Assembly: GCA_900547725.1 (NCBI GenBank)
Contig: URHR01000090.1
Coordinates: forward strand, 1-6,911
DNA length: 6,911 nt
Source of the DNA: an uncultured Eubacteriales bacterium
GTDB taxonomy: Bacteria > Bacillota > Clostridia > Oscillospirales > CAG-272
Direction: 5' to 3'
The translations under genes were made by a program, and so were the position numbers. This document shows, one piece after another, positions 1-5,441 of this stretch (its first letter is position 1; every line of letters begins with the position of its first letter). Under the pieces are notes generated by a model. It saw only the letters and a program-made list of their open reading frames with translations. It was not told the DNA's origin and did not search any database.

Positions 1-58
1 TTTGGAGGGTAGGAACCCCTCTCCGAAAGAGGGGTTCCTGCGCCTCCAAGGTCTTCCT
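1..58 (-). repeat. Dispersed hairpin repeat, copy 1, behind comM
   Basis: Read on the minus strand, the element starts at 58 with AGGAAGACC, 15 nt after the comM stop codon. It contains an outer stem TTGGAGG/CCTCCAA (minus 49-43 and 8-2), a small internal loop (CGC against AC), and a perfect 12-bp inner stem AGGAACCCCTCT/AGAGGGGTTCCT (39-28 and 22-11) capped by TTCGG. A second copy lies at 6857-6911 and aligns base for base. All differences fall at paired positions. There is no T-run within the window, so it is not a textbook intrinsic terminator, though it could end or protect the comM mRNA. The true outer boundary may lie outside the window. Confidence 0.85.
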
Positions 59-73
59 CACCCTCCCCCTCAT

Positions 74-1615
74 TCAAACCTTCATCGGGCGGTCGAGGGT
101 GCGGAGCTGGATTGCCTCGGCAATGTGCGGCGCGCGGATCACTTCGCTGGAATCGAGATCCGCAATCGTCCGCGCAACGCGGAGAATGCGACCGTATCCC
201 CGCGCACTTAACCCCATGCGGTCGTATGCCGCGCGAAGCAGAGCCGACGCGTCGTCGTCCACCTGACAGTACTTCTGAATCGCCGCTTCGTTCAGCTGCG
301 CGTTGCAGAAAATGCCCGAGCCCGACCCCATCCGCTCGGCGGCATACTTCCGCGCACGCGTGACCCGCTCCCGGATCACCGCAGAGGTTTCAGCGCGCGG
401 ATCGGGCTTCGATAAGTCGTCAAATGACAGCGACGGCAGCTCAATCTGGATGTCCATCCGATCCAGCATCGGTCCGCTCACCCGCGCAAGATACCGCGCC
501 ACATCCGCAGGCTTGCAGGTGCAGGGATGCGTCGGATGCCCGAAATACCCGCACCGACACGGGTTCATCGCCGCCACCAGCATGAACGAACACGGGAAGG
601 TCACCCGCCCGCTCGCCCGCGTGATCGTCACACGGCGATCCTCAAGCGGCTGGCGGAGCGTGTCGGTCACCTGCTTCGGAAATTCGGGCAGCTCGTCCAG
701 AAACAAAACCCCGTTGTGCGCAAGCGATATCTCGCCCGGAAGCGGATTCGCCCCGCCGCCCACCAGACTCACCGGGCTCATCGTGTGGTGCGGCGAGCGG
801 AACGGGCGCTCGGTCAGAAGCGAGACCCCCGCAGGGAGCGTGCCCGCAACCGAGTGAATTTTGGTCGTCTCAATCGCCTCCGCAAAGGTCAGCGGCGGGA
901 GAATCGACGGCAGGCGCTTGGCAAGCATGGACTTTCCCGTGCCGGGAGGTCCGATGAGCAGAATGTTGTGCCCGCCCGCCGCGGCAATCTCCATCGCGCG
1001 CTTCGCCATCGCCTGCCCGCGGATGTCGATGAAATCCACCGTCGAAACTCCGAACGCGCGGGTAAAGCCCGAACGGTCGCAAACCACGGGCGAGAGAAGG
1101 GTTGTGCCGTTGAGATGATCCACAAGTTCGCGCATTCCGTGCACCGCGTAGACCGAAATCCCCTCCACAGCCGCGGCTTCGGCGGCGTTCGCCGCAGGGA
1201 CAAACACCTCGCAAAGCCCCGCGTCACGGGCGGCAACGCACATACACAGCACCCCGCGCACCGGGCGGAACTCGCCCGAGAGCGACAGCTCCCCGATGAT
1301 GCATTTTCCCGCGAGCGAGACGGTCGGACGGATGATGCCGCAGCTGCGGAAAATCCCGGTCAGAATCGCCGCGTCAAAAGCAGTTCCCTCCTTTTTGCGG
1401 TCTGCGGGCGCCAGATTCACCGTGATGCGGGCATAGGGAAACCGATACCCGCTGTTCACGCAGGCATTCCAGACCCGCTCCTTGGCTTCGCGCACGGCGG
1501 CGTCGGGCAAGCCGACCAGCTCGAAGCCCTCCAGTTTATCACGAACATTGCATTCCACAGTCACGGGAAAGCCGTCGATCCCGGCAAGTCCCGCGCTGTA
1601 AGCGGCAGAAAGCAT
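74..1615 (-). CDS. comM: YifB/ComM-family Mg-chelatase-like AAA+ ATPase
   Basis: The 513-residue protein has the full length and domain order of the family. An N-terminal ChlI-like domain (about 20-140, with VGLPDAAVREAKERV at 34-48) precedes the AAA+ core. The core shows Walker A GPPGTGKS (222-229), Walker B GVLFLDELPEF (302-312), sensor VAAMNPC (347-353) and the arginine-bearing LDRMDIQIELP (384-394). A four-cysteine cluster (C353, C355, C365, C367) has the spacing of a small metal site. The C-terminal domain carries SARGYGRILRVARTIADL (470-487). In ComM the known role is a hexameric helicase promoting branch migration of incoming DNA during natural transformation; in most Firmicutes the role is untested. 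The start at 1615 follows a G-rich Shine-Dalgarno (minus 1630-1625). Its own promoter lies between it and the PASTA gene. No lesion is visible. Confidence 0.95.
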   Translation of the reverse strand: MLSAAYSAGLAGIDGFPVTVECNVRDKLEGFELVGLPDAAVREAKERVWNACVNSGYRFPYARITVNLAPADRKKEGTAFDAAILTGIFRSCGIIRPTVSLAGKCIIGELSLSGEFRPVRGVLCMCVAARDAGLCEVFVPAANAAEAAAVEGISVYAVHGMRELVDHLNGTTLLSPVVCDRSGFTRAFGVSTVDFIDIRGQAMAKRAMEIAAAGGHNILLIGPPGTGKSMLAKRLPSILPPLTFAEAIETTKIHSVAGTLPAGVSLLTERPFRSPHHTMSPVSLVGGGANPLPGEISLAHNGVLFLDELPEFPKQVTDTLRQPLEDRRVTITRASGRVTFPCSFMLVAAMNPCRCGYFGHPTHPCTCKPADVARYLARVSGPMLDRMDIQIELPSLSFDDLSKPDPRAETSAVIRERVTRARKYAAERMGSGSGIFCNAQLNEAAIQKYCQVDDDASALLRAAYDRMGLSARGYGRILRVARTIADLDSSEVIRAPHIAEAIQLRTLDRPMKV

Positions 1616-1647
1616 GGCAAAAGTCCCCCCTCGGCGTATTGATTCTT

Positions 1648-1676
1648 ATTATACACCGAAAAGGGAAAATTGTCAA
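1648..1676 (-). promoter_or_regulatory. comM promoter
   Basis: On the minus strand TTGACA (1676-1671) and TATAAT (1653-1648) are separated by exactly 17 bp, a full sigma-A consensus. The expected transcription start is near 1641, giving a leader of about 25 nt before the comM ATG. The -35 box lies only about 10 nt after the PASTA-gene stop and no terminator separates them. comM is therefore probably transcribed both from here and by read-through. Confidence 0.85.
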
Positions 1677-1685
1677 GAGGGCGCG

Positions 1686-2396
1686 CTATTCGTCGGGGCT
1701 GTTTGCGCTGAAAACAAGCGTGACCCGACATCCCGCCGTAACAATGCTTCCCGCCGCAGGCGACTGCGAAAGGACAACGCTCCCGATTCCGGCAGAGGAC
1801 GCGTCCTCGGAAACCGAAAGTCCCGCGCGGAACAGGGTCAGAAGCGCCGCGCCGCGCGTCATGCCGCGAAGATCCGGAACGGCAACCGTTTTTGCACTGT
1901 CCCCGACATACACGTACAGGCGAACCGTCTCCCCCGCCCCGGCTTCGCGCCCTGCGGCGGGTTCGGTGCGCGCAACTCTGCCCGCGTCGCCGCCCGGGAG
2001 ACGGATTTCCTCGACCGCAAGCCCCAAGCCGCGCAAAGTTGCCGCCGCCTCGTGCGCGTCCGCGCCGGAAAGATCGGGAATCTCCGCCCGCGCAGGGCCG
2101 AGACTGACGGTCAGACGAACCGTTACCGTTCCCCGCCCCGAGGGCTTCCGCAGACTGCCCGCTACCGGGTTCTGCGCCAGCACCGTTCCGGCAGGAGCGC
2201 TGTCGTAGCGATAGGAGGACACCGCCGCGATCCAGTCGTATTCCGCCGCACGCTCCTCGCTCCGCCCGACCAGATCCGGCACGGCGATCGGGACTTCCGG
2301 CTTCAGGGTCAGGCCGAGCAGGTCGTCTGCGGTGCACCATGAAACCGCGCAAAGAAGCAAAAGCGCGAATACCGTCCCCTTCGCCGTCCGTTTCAT
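1686..2396 (-). CDS. Membrane-anchored or secreted protein with three PASTA domains, no kinase
   Basis: The 236-residue protein has a short basic N-terminus (MKRTAKG) and a hydrophobic stretch at about 8-20, read as a signal peptide or signal anchor. VSWC at 18-21 is a poor lipobox because of the tryptophan before Cys, so lipidation is not claimed. Three PASTA domains follow: about 36-99 (VPDLVG at 39-44), 103-164 (IPDLSG at 106-111) and 170-230 (VPDLRGM at 173-179). Each shows the family pattern of V/I-PDL at the start, a helix, and a late PAAG or PVAG turn before the last strand. PASTA domains usually sit on PknB-type kinases or penicillin-binding proteins and bind muropeptides. Here neither partner is attached, so an extracellular wall-binding role is inferred. 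The ATG at 2396 is the only start that preserves the signal sequence. It has a GGTGG-type ribosome site close upstream. It is followed on the same strand by comM. Confidence 0.85.
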   Translation of the reverse strand: MKRTAKGTVFALLLLCAVSWCTADDLLGLTLKPEVPIAVPDLVGRSEERAAEYDWIAAVSSYRYDSAPAGTVLAQNPVAGSLRKPSGRGTVTVRLTVSLGPARAEIPDLSGADAHEAAATLRGLGLAVEEIRLPGGDAGRVARTEPAAGREAGAGETVRLYVYVGDSAKTVAVPDLRGMTRGAALLTLFRAGLSVSEDASSAGIGSVVLSQSPAAGSIVTAGCRVTLVFSANSPDE

Positions 2397-2428
2397 CCTT
2401 TTCCACCACCGTTTCCGTTTTTGCTTGC

Positions 2429-2457
2429 AGTATACCCGAGCCGTCGTTTTTTATGCA
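2429..2457 (-). promoter_or_regulatory. Weak candidate promoter for the PASTA gene
   Basis: The minus strand has a good -10 box TATACT (2434-2429) about 33 nt upstream of the ATG. At 17-bp spacing the -35 position reads only TGCATA (2457-2452). TTGTGC is a better match but would need a 20-bp spacer. This is the weakest promoter in the window, so the gene may be weakly expressed or use an activator. Confidence 0.35.
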
Positions 2458-2475
2458 CAACGCGCCCGAAAAAGC

Positions 2476-2504
2476 TTGACAAACCGCGCCTTTTGCCGTA
2501 TAAT
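2476..2504 (+). promoter_or_regulatory. Toxin mRNA promoter
   Basis: TTGACA (2476-2481), a 17-bp spacer and TATAAT (2499-2504) make a perfect sigma-A promoter on the plus strand. The predicted start is near 2510-2511. It faces no conventional-length gene for 3 kb. The only plus-strand genes it can serve nearby are the 33-codon peptide at 2713 and its leader, ending at the hairpin at 2811-2844. Confidence 0.88.
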
Positions 2505-2642
2505 AAAAGAGCCGCAGATTTTTTCTGCGGACTTGGGAACACCGAACAATGAAACAGCGTTCTGTTTTGTTGCGTCAGACGTGTGTCTACACACCCTTGC
2601 CGCGTTTTGCGACACGGGCTTTGCCTGTCGGTGGCGGTACCT

Positions 2643-2665
2643 TCCTCCCTGAACGGAGGACGTAA
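2643..2665 (+). repeat. Leader hairpin carrying the antisense-contact direct repeat
   Basis: A perfect 6-bp stem TCCTCC/GGAGGA (2643-2648 and 2655-2660) with loop CTGAAC. Its 3' arm belongs to CGGAGGACGTAA (2654-2665), which recurs as CGGAGGAAGTAA at 2854-2865, 11 of 12 identical and exactly 200 bp downstream. The second copy is transcribed in reverse within the antisense RNA. The antisense could therefore pair with this hairpin arm in the toxin leader. Confidence 0.6.
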
Positions 2666-2680
2666 AAATTTCTTTTTCTT

Positions 2681-2707
2681 CCTCCGGATTTGCTTTCGGG
2701 GGAGGTG
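2681..2707 (+). promoter_or_regulatory. Toxin ribosome binding site with an anti-Shine-Dalgarno stem
   Basis: A strong GGAGGTG (2701-2707) sits 7 nt (counted from GGAGG) before the ATG at 2713, which fixes the start. CCTCC at 2681-2685 is fully complementary to GGAGG at 2701-2705. An overlapping register, CCTCCG with CGGGGG (2697-2702), is also possible. Either fold hides the ribosome site. A second anti-Shine-Dalgarno sequence, TCCTCC, lies at 2643-2648. Confidence 0.65.
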
Positions 2708-2712
2708 ATAGC

Positions 2713-2814
2713 ATGAATTACATAACCTTTGAACAGCTGATGCAGTTCTCCGGCGTTGTACTGTCGTTGGTTACAACGATCTTTGTCATTCTGTCATTCA
2801 ACAAAAAGAAATAA
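2713..2814 (+). CDS. 33-residue holin-like type I toxin peptide (predicted)
   Basis: The peptide begins MNYITFEQLMQF, continues as an uninterrupted hydrophobic helix (about 11-29, rich in V, L, I, F), and ends ILSFNKKK. This length, the N-terminal FEQLMQF helix start, the single membrane span and the ILSFN-lysine tail match what I know of the putative holin-like toxin class (Hol_Tox). The Bacillus type I toxins TxpA, BsrG, BsrE and BsrH resemble it in form. Such peptides insert into the cytoplasmic membrane and are silenced by a convergent antisense RNA. The setting fits: perfect promoter, long folded leader, ideal GGAGG at 7 nt, a stop codon inside a bidirectional terminator stem, and a convergent promoter beyond it. 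The family assignment rests on recalled sequence features, not a search. A small membrane regulator is the main alternative. Confidence 0.82.
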   Translation: MNYITFEQLMQFSGVVLSLVTTIFVILSFNKKK

Positions 2815-2844
2815 CCGCCCACAGCTTCCAACCAAGGCGGTTAT
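2811..2844. terminator. Bidirectional terminator shared by the toxin mRNA and antisense RNA
   Basis: ATAACCGCC (2811-2819) and GGCGGTTAT (2836-2844) form a perfect 9-bp stem around a 16-nt loop. The toxin stop codon (2812-2814) lies in the left arm. On the minus strand the stem is followed by TTCTTTTTG (2810-2802), a good U-tract. On the plus strand only the weaker TTATTTAACT follows the GC part of the stem. Confidence 0.85.
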
Positions 2845-2853
2845 TTAACTAGC

Positions 2854-2865
2854 CGGAGGAAGTAA
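2854..2865 (+). repeat. Second copy of the 12-bp direct repeat
   Basis: CGGAGGAAGTAA matches CGGAGGACGTAA at 2654-2665 except for one base. It lies just beyond the shared terminator, inside the region transcribed as antisense RNA. The arrangement recalls the direct repeats of enterococcal Fst/par loci, where they provide a second contact between convergent RNAs. Confidence 0.6.
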
Positions 2866-2892
2866 CCGTCGCCGGTGTTCCCTCGTACTCTT

Positions 2893-2921
2893 ATCATACC
2901 ACATTTTCCGCGCGTTGTCAA
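2893..2921 (-). promoter_or_regulatory. Antisense RNA promoter
   Basis: On the minus strand TTGACA (2921-2916), a 17-bp spacer and TATGAT (2898-2893) with a TGG extended -10 directly upstream. It points away from the ABC operon and toward the toxin gene. It drives nothing but the short convergent RNA that ends at the terminator at 2811-2844. Confidence 0.85.
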
Positions 2922-2935
2922 CCCTTTTCCGAAAA

Positions 2936-2996
2936 TTTCCGTCGGCGGCTTCCGTCGGCGCTTTTTCTTTTCCGGTAACGGGTTTCCGGTGACGGT
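2936..2996. repeat. Two short imperfect tandem duplications
   Basis: TTCCGTCGGCG occurs at 2937-2947 and 2950-2960 (period 13). TTTCCGGTAACGGG at 2969-2982 is followed directly by TTTCCGGTGACGGT at 2983-2996 (period 14, 12 of 14 identical). All lie between the antisense promoter and the hairpin behind the permease gene. They look like slippage duplications; no function is claimed. Confidence 0.5.
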
Positions 2997-3000
2997 TCTC

Positions 3001-3032
3001 GCGGGGAATCTTCTTATGGGAAGATTCCCCGC
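3001..3032 (-). terminator. Hairpin at the end of the ABC operon, possible terminator
   Basis: GCGGGGAATCTTC (3001-3013) and GAAGATTCCCCGC (3020-3032) form a perfect 13-bp stem with a 6-nt loop, 11 nt past the permease stop. No T-run follows on the minus strand (it continues GAGAACCG). It may therefore protect the mRNA 3' end or need a factor to stop polymerase. Confidence 0.6.
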
Positions 3033-3043
3033 CGCATCCCCTT

Positions 3044-4648
3044 TTACAGTTCCGCAAAAATGCGGGCGCCGCGTCCCTTCAGCCAGAGGAACATTCCCAC
3101 GCAAGCGCCGAGAAGCAGGACAAGATAAATGCCGAGGCACGCGCCGACGCCCAGAATTCCGCCGAGCGGGAAATAGATTGCAAGCGGCAGAAGTCCGATG
3201 ATCCATCCGCCGAACAGCGCGATGAATACGCTCATGCTCTGCTTGATGGGGTAGATTTCATTCGACCAGTTCAGCGACGGGCGAAGCAGATTCAGCACCA
3301 ACCCGAACATGGACTGGAACAGCACCGACACCTGCGGAATCACGAGCATCAGAATCGCCGGGAGTGCAACCGGGCGCAGGATCACGATGCCCGCGACCGA
3401 GCAAAGCAGGACGAGCGGCGCACTCAGAATCAGCTGAACCGACAGTTTTGCCCGCAGCACCTGCCACGGCGTAACGGGGAGCGACTGCGCAAGCCAGAGG
3501 TTCTTCCCTTCCAGCGATACCGACGGCGCGGTGATGTCGATTGTTCCGATGATAAAACCAAGCGCCGCGCAGAAGAACAGCGGCATTCCGTTGATCAGCC
3601 CGGACAGTCCCGCTTCCTCCAGAAGCGCGATCACGCTCCCGCCCTTGACGAGCAGAAGCACCGCCGCCACGATGAGGAACAGCAGTCCCAGTCCGCAGTT
3701 GAGCATATACGCGGGACTTTTCGTAAAGCGCGCGAATTCCTTCCCGAGCAGCGCCGAGAAAGCGCTCCGCACCGTTGCCGCTTTTTCCCGATAAACCGCC
3801 TTCGCCGTGTTGCCCGTGGAGGTTGCAATCCGCAGGAAACTGCGCGCCATCAACCACCAGAGCAGTGCGGTCAGCGCCGCAATCGCCGCCGTCCAGATTC
3901 CCATCGCGAGCGGGTCGCCCGTTCCGACTTTCCCGAGCAGATAAAGCGGGTAAGCCGCGCTGCGGAATTTTTCGCCCCACGCCTCGGCGTTGGAAACCAG
4001 CGCCATGATTGCGTCCTGCGCCTTGAAGTAAACGAAGTAATAAGCGGCAAGAAAAATCAGAGATGACAACACTGTGATAAAGCTCTTGTTTTTCAGTTTG
4101 AGGCTGATTTTCGCCACTACCCAGCCGAGCAGGCAGGAGAGCAGCAGGACCACCACTGAGATCAGCAGGATCAGAAGCAGAACGCCCACAACGGTCAGCG
4201 CCGTAACCGGTGCGAAGATCAGGTAAATGACCGCCGCCGGAAGCAGGACGATGCCCGAATAGAGCAGCCCCATCAGGTACACGCCGAGCAGGCGCACAAG
4301 CATAATGTACCGCACGGGAATCGGCATGGAAAGAAGCAGGTCGTTATCCTTGGCAAGGTACAGCCCCGAATAGGTGTTGAACACGCTTCCGAATGTTCCG
4401 AGCGCCACGGCAATGAGGGAAAGCAGGGTGAAATAGAGCCAGTCAAGTCCTGCGGCAACAAACGGACGGCAAAGGCTGTACGCAAGGAAACCGAACATCC
4501 CGCCGCAGATAACCAGCATCAAAAATGCATAAAAGACGAAAAAACCGACGGTTGAGCCGACCGAGCGCCGCTTGTTGCTCTTCGGGTTGTAGAAATAAAC
4601 GCGGAAGATTTCCGCCAACTGCTTTTTCAGGAGTACTTTCAGCATCAC
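3044..4648 (-). CDS. ABC exporter permease, about 12 membrane spans
   Basis: The 534-residue integral membrane protein is the channel subunit for the ATPase encoded just upstream. I count about 12 hydrophobic segments near 34-59, 70-90, 117-145, 149-178, 191-209, 248-267, 316-335, 352-373, 404-424, 428-455, 472-493 and 496-522. It appears to be two six-span halves in one chain. K100 with SMPI at 107-110 and K382 with SLPV at 389-392 hold the same spacing in both halves. This layout fits large ABC-2-like permeases of Firmicutes that work with one ATPase homodimer. Substrate is unknown. The start is either GTG at 4648, 7 nt after GGAGG, or ATG at 4645 sharing its A with the ATPase stop. Both mean translational coupling. 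Confidence 0.85.
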   Translation of the reverse strand: MMLKVLLKKQLAEIFRVYFYNPKSNKRRSVGSTVGFFVFYAFLMLVICGGMFGFLAYSLCRPFVAAGLDWLYFTLLSLIAVALGTFGSVFNTYSGLYLAKDNDLLLSMPIPVRYIMLVRLLGVYLMGLLYSGIVLLPAAVIYLIFAPVTALTVVGVLLLILLISVVVLLLSCLLGWVVAKISLKLKNKSFITVLSSLIFLAAYYFVYFKAQDAIMALVSNAEAWGEKFRSAAYPLYLLGKVGTGDPLAMGIWTAAIAALTALLWWLMARSFLRIATSTGNTAKAVYREKAATVRSAFSALLGKEFARFTKSPAYMLNCGLGLLFLIVAAVLLLVKGGSVIALLEEAGLSGLINGMPLFFCAALGFIIGTIDITAPSVSLEGKNLWLAQSLPVTPWQVLRAKLSVQLILSAPLVLLCSVAGIVILRPVALPAILMLVIPQVSVLFQSMFGLVLNLLRPSLNWSNEIYPIKQSMSVFIALFGGWIIGLLPLAIYFPLGGILGVGACLGIYLVLLLGACVGMFLWLKGRGARIFAEL

Positions 4649-5355
4649 TGTCCGTCCTCCAGTTCAAGAAAGACCTCCTCGAGGCTGTCGTCTCCCTTGA
4701 CTTCCTCCATTGTGCCCGAGCGGATGAGTTTCCCGCTCTTGATGATTGCCACCTTGTCGCAGAGTTTCTCCGCAACCTCCAGAACATGGGTGGAGAAGAA
4801 GATCGCGCCGCCTGCGTCGCAGAATTCGCGCATCATGCCCTTGAGCAGGTGCGACGCTTTGGGGTCCAATCCCACAAACGGCTCATCCATGATAATCAGC
4901 CGCGGCGCGTGAAGCCAGCCCGCGATGATGGCAAGTTTCTGCTTCATGCCGTGCGAATAGGCGGCAATGGGTTGGGCAAGGTCGGCGGTCAGTTCAAACA
5001 AATCCCCGTATTTGCGGATGCGTTCCTCGCGGTCTGCGGCGCTCACGCCGAAAATGTCCGCAATGAAGTTCAGGTATTTGATTCCCGTCATGAACTCGTA
5101 AAGATCGGGGTTATCGGGAATATAGGCAATCTTCCGCTTGCACGCCACGGGATTTTCCCGCATGGACAGTCCGTCCACGGTGATCTCTCCCGCGTCGGGG
5201 TTGAGAATCCCGACCACGGCGCGCAGGGTTGTGGTCTTTCCCGCGCCGTTGTGTCCGATAAAACCGTAAATTTCCCCCGGGGCGATGTGCAGGGAGAGAT
5301 TGTCAACCGCCCGCTTCTCGCCGTAGGTCTTGGTCAGATTCCGAATGGTAAGCAT
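4645..5355 (-). CDS. ABC transporter ATPase subunit
   Basis: The 236-residue nucleotide-binding protein would energise the permease encoded downstream at the inner face of the membrane. Visible motifs in order: aromatic A-loop Y11, Walker A GHNGAGKT (34-41), signature SHGMKQK (134-140, a variant of LSGGQ common in exporter ATPases), Walker B LIIMDEP (153-159), D-loop GLDP (162-165) and the switch histidine H190 in STH. The usual Q-loop glutamine is not evident: the segment reads AYIPDNPDLYEFMTG (77-91). The chosen start, ATG at 5355, has AAGGA seven nt upstream and begins MLTIRNLTKTYG as expected. The frame stays open to 5484, but that extension covers the promoter. Resemblance is to EcsA/YxlF-type drug or peptide export ATPases; the substrate cannot be told. 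Confidence 0.92.
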   Translation of the reverse strand: MLTIRNLTKTYGEKRAVDNLSLHIAPGEIYGFIGHNGAGKTTTLRAVVGILNPDAGEITVDGLSMRENPVACKRKIAYIPDNPDLYEFMTGIKYLNFIADIFGVSAADREERIRKYGDLFELTADLAQPIAAYSHGMKQKLAIIAGWLHAPRLIIMDEPFVGLDPKASHLLKGMMREFCDAGGAIFFSTHVLEVAEKLCDKVAIIKSGKLIRSGTMEEVKGDDSLEEVFLELEDGQ

Positions 5356-5412
5356 TTTCGATTCCTTTCCGCCTTGCGCATTCTGAAATATTTGTTTTGA
5401 AACGTGTGATTC

Positions 5413-5441
5413 ATTATACCACGCATCCGCCGCATTGTCAA
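5413..5441 (-). promoter_or_regulatory. Promoter of the ABC exporter operon
   Basis: Minus strand TTGACA (5441-5436), 17-bp spacer, TATAAT (5418-5413) with TGG extending the -10. Expected start is near 5406, giving a leader of about 50 nt before the ATPase ATG. It is back to back with the hisS promoter. Confidence 0.85.

Larger units (their letters stand above)
2511..2712 (+). promoter_or_regulatory. Long structured 5' leader of the toxin mRNA
   Basis: About 200 nt separate the predicted transcription start from the toxin ATG. By eye this stretch holds five successive stems: CCGCAG/CTGCGG (2512-2517 and 2525-2530), an 11-bp stem 2547-2557 with 2562-2572 and loop CGTT (two G-U pairs), GTGTG/CACAC (2581-2585 and 2590-2594), ACGGGC/GCCTGT (2614-2619 and 2623-2628), and TCCTCC/GGAGGA (2643-2648 and 2655-2660). 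CACCG at 2540-2544 can also pair with CGGTG at 2629-2633 and would enclose the middle stems. I see no convincing coding frame in it. Long folded leaders that restrict translation are typical of type I toxin mRNAs such as bsrG and txpA. I do not recognise a named riboswitch. Confidence 0.7.
2803..2886 (-). ncRNA. Predicted antisense (antitoxin) RNA, about 84 nt
   Basis: The transcript is predicted from its perfect minus-strand promoter (2921-2893), giving a start near 2886, and from the hairpin and T-rich tail that end it near 2803. It overlaps the last codons and the terminator of the toxin mRNA. Its 5' part can form a small hairpin ACCG-GCGA-CGGT (minus 2876-2865) with a GNRA-type loop. Next comes TTACTTCCTCCG (minus 2865-2854), which is complementary at 11 of 12 positions to the toxin leader at 2654-2665. 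It has no plausible coding frame. Ends are inferred from promoter and terminator spacing. Confidence 0.72.

Noticed and set aside
527..1642. 371-codon open frame on the plus strand opposite comM
   Set aside because: Shadow of comM. It is extremely rich in R, H and G and has no domain. The minus strand carries the full ComM motif set.
1731..1749. PASTA protein as a lipoprotein
   Set aside because: Cys at 16 or 21 is not preceded by a valid lipobox; VSWC has a tryptophan at the -1 position.
2451..2714. 87-codon minus-strand frame across the toxin leader
   Set aside because: No recognisable domain, no fitting promoter, and it lies opposite the structured leader. Best read as chance.
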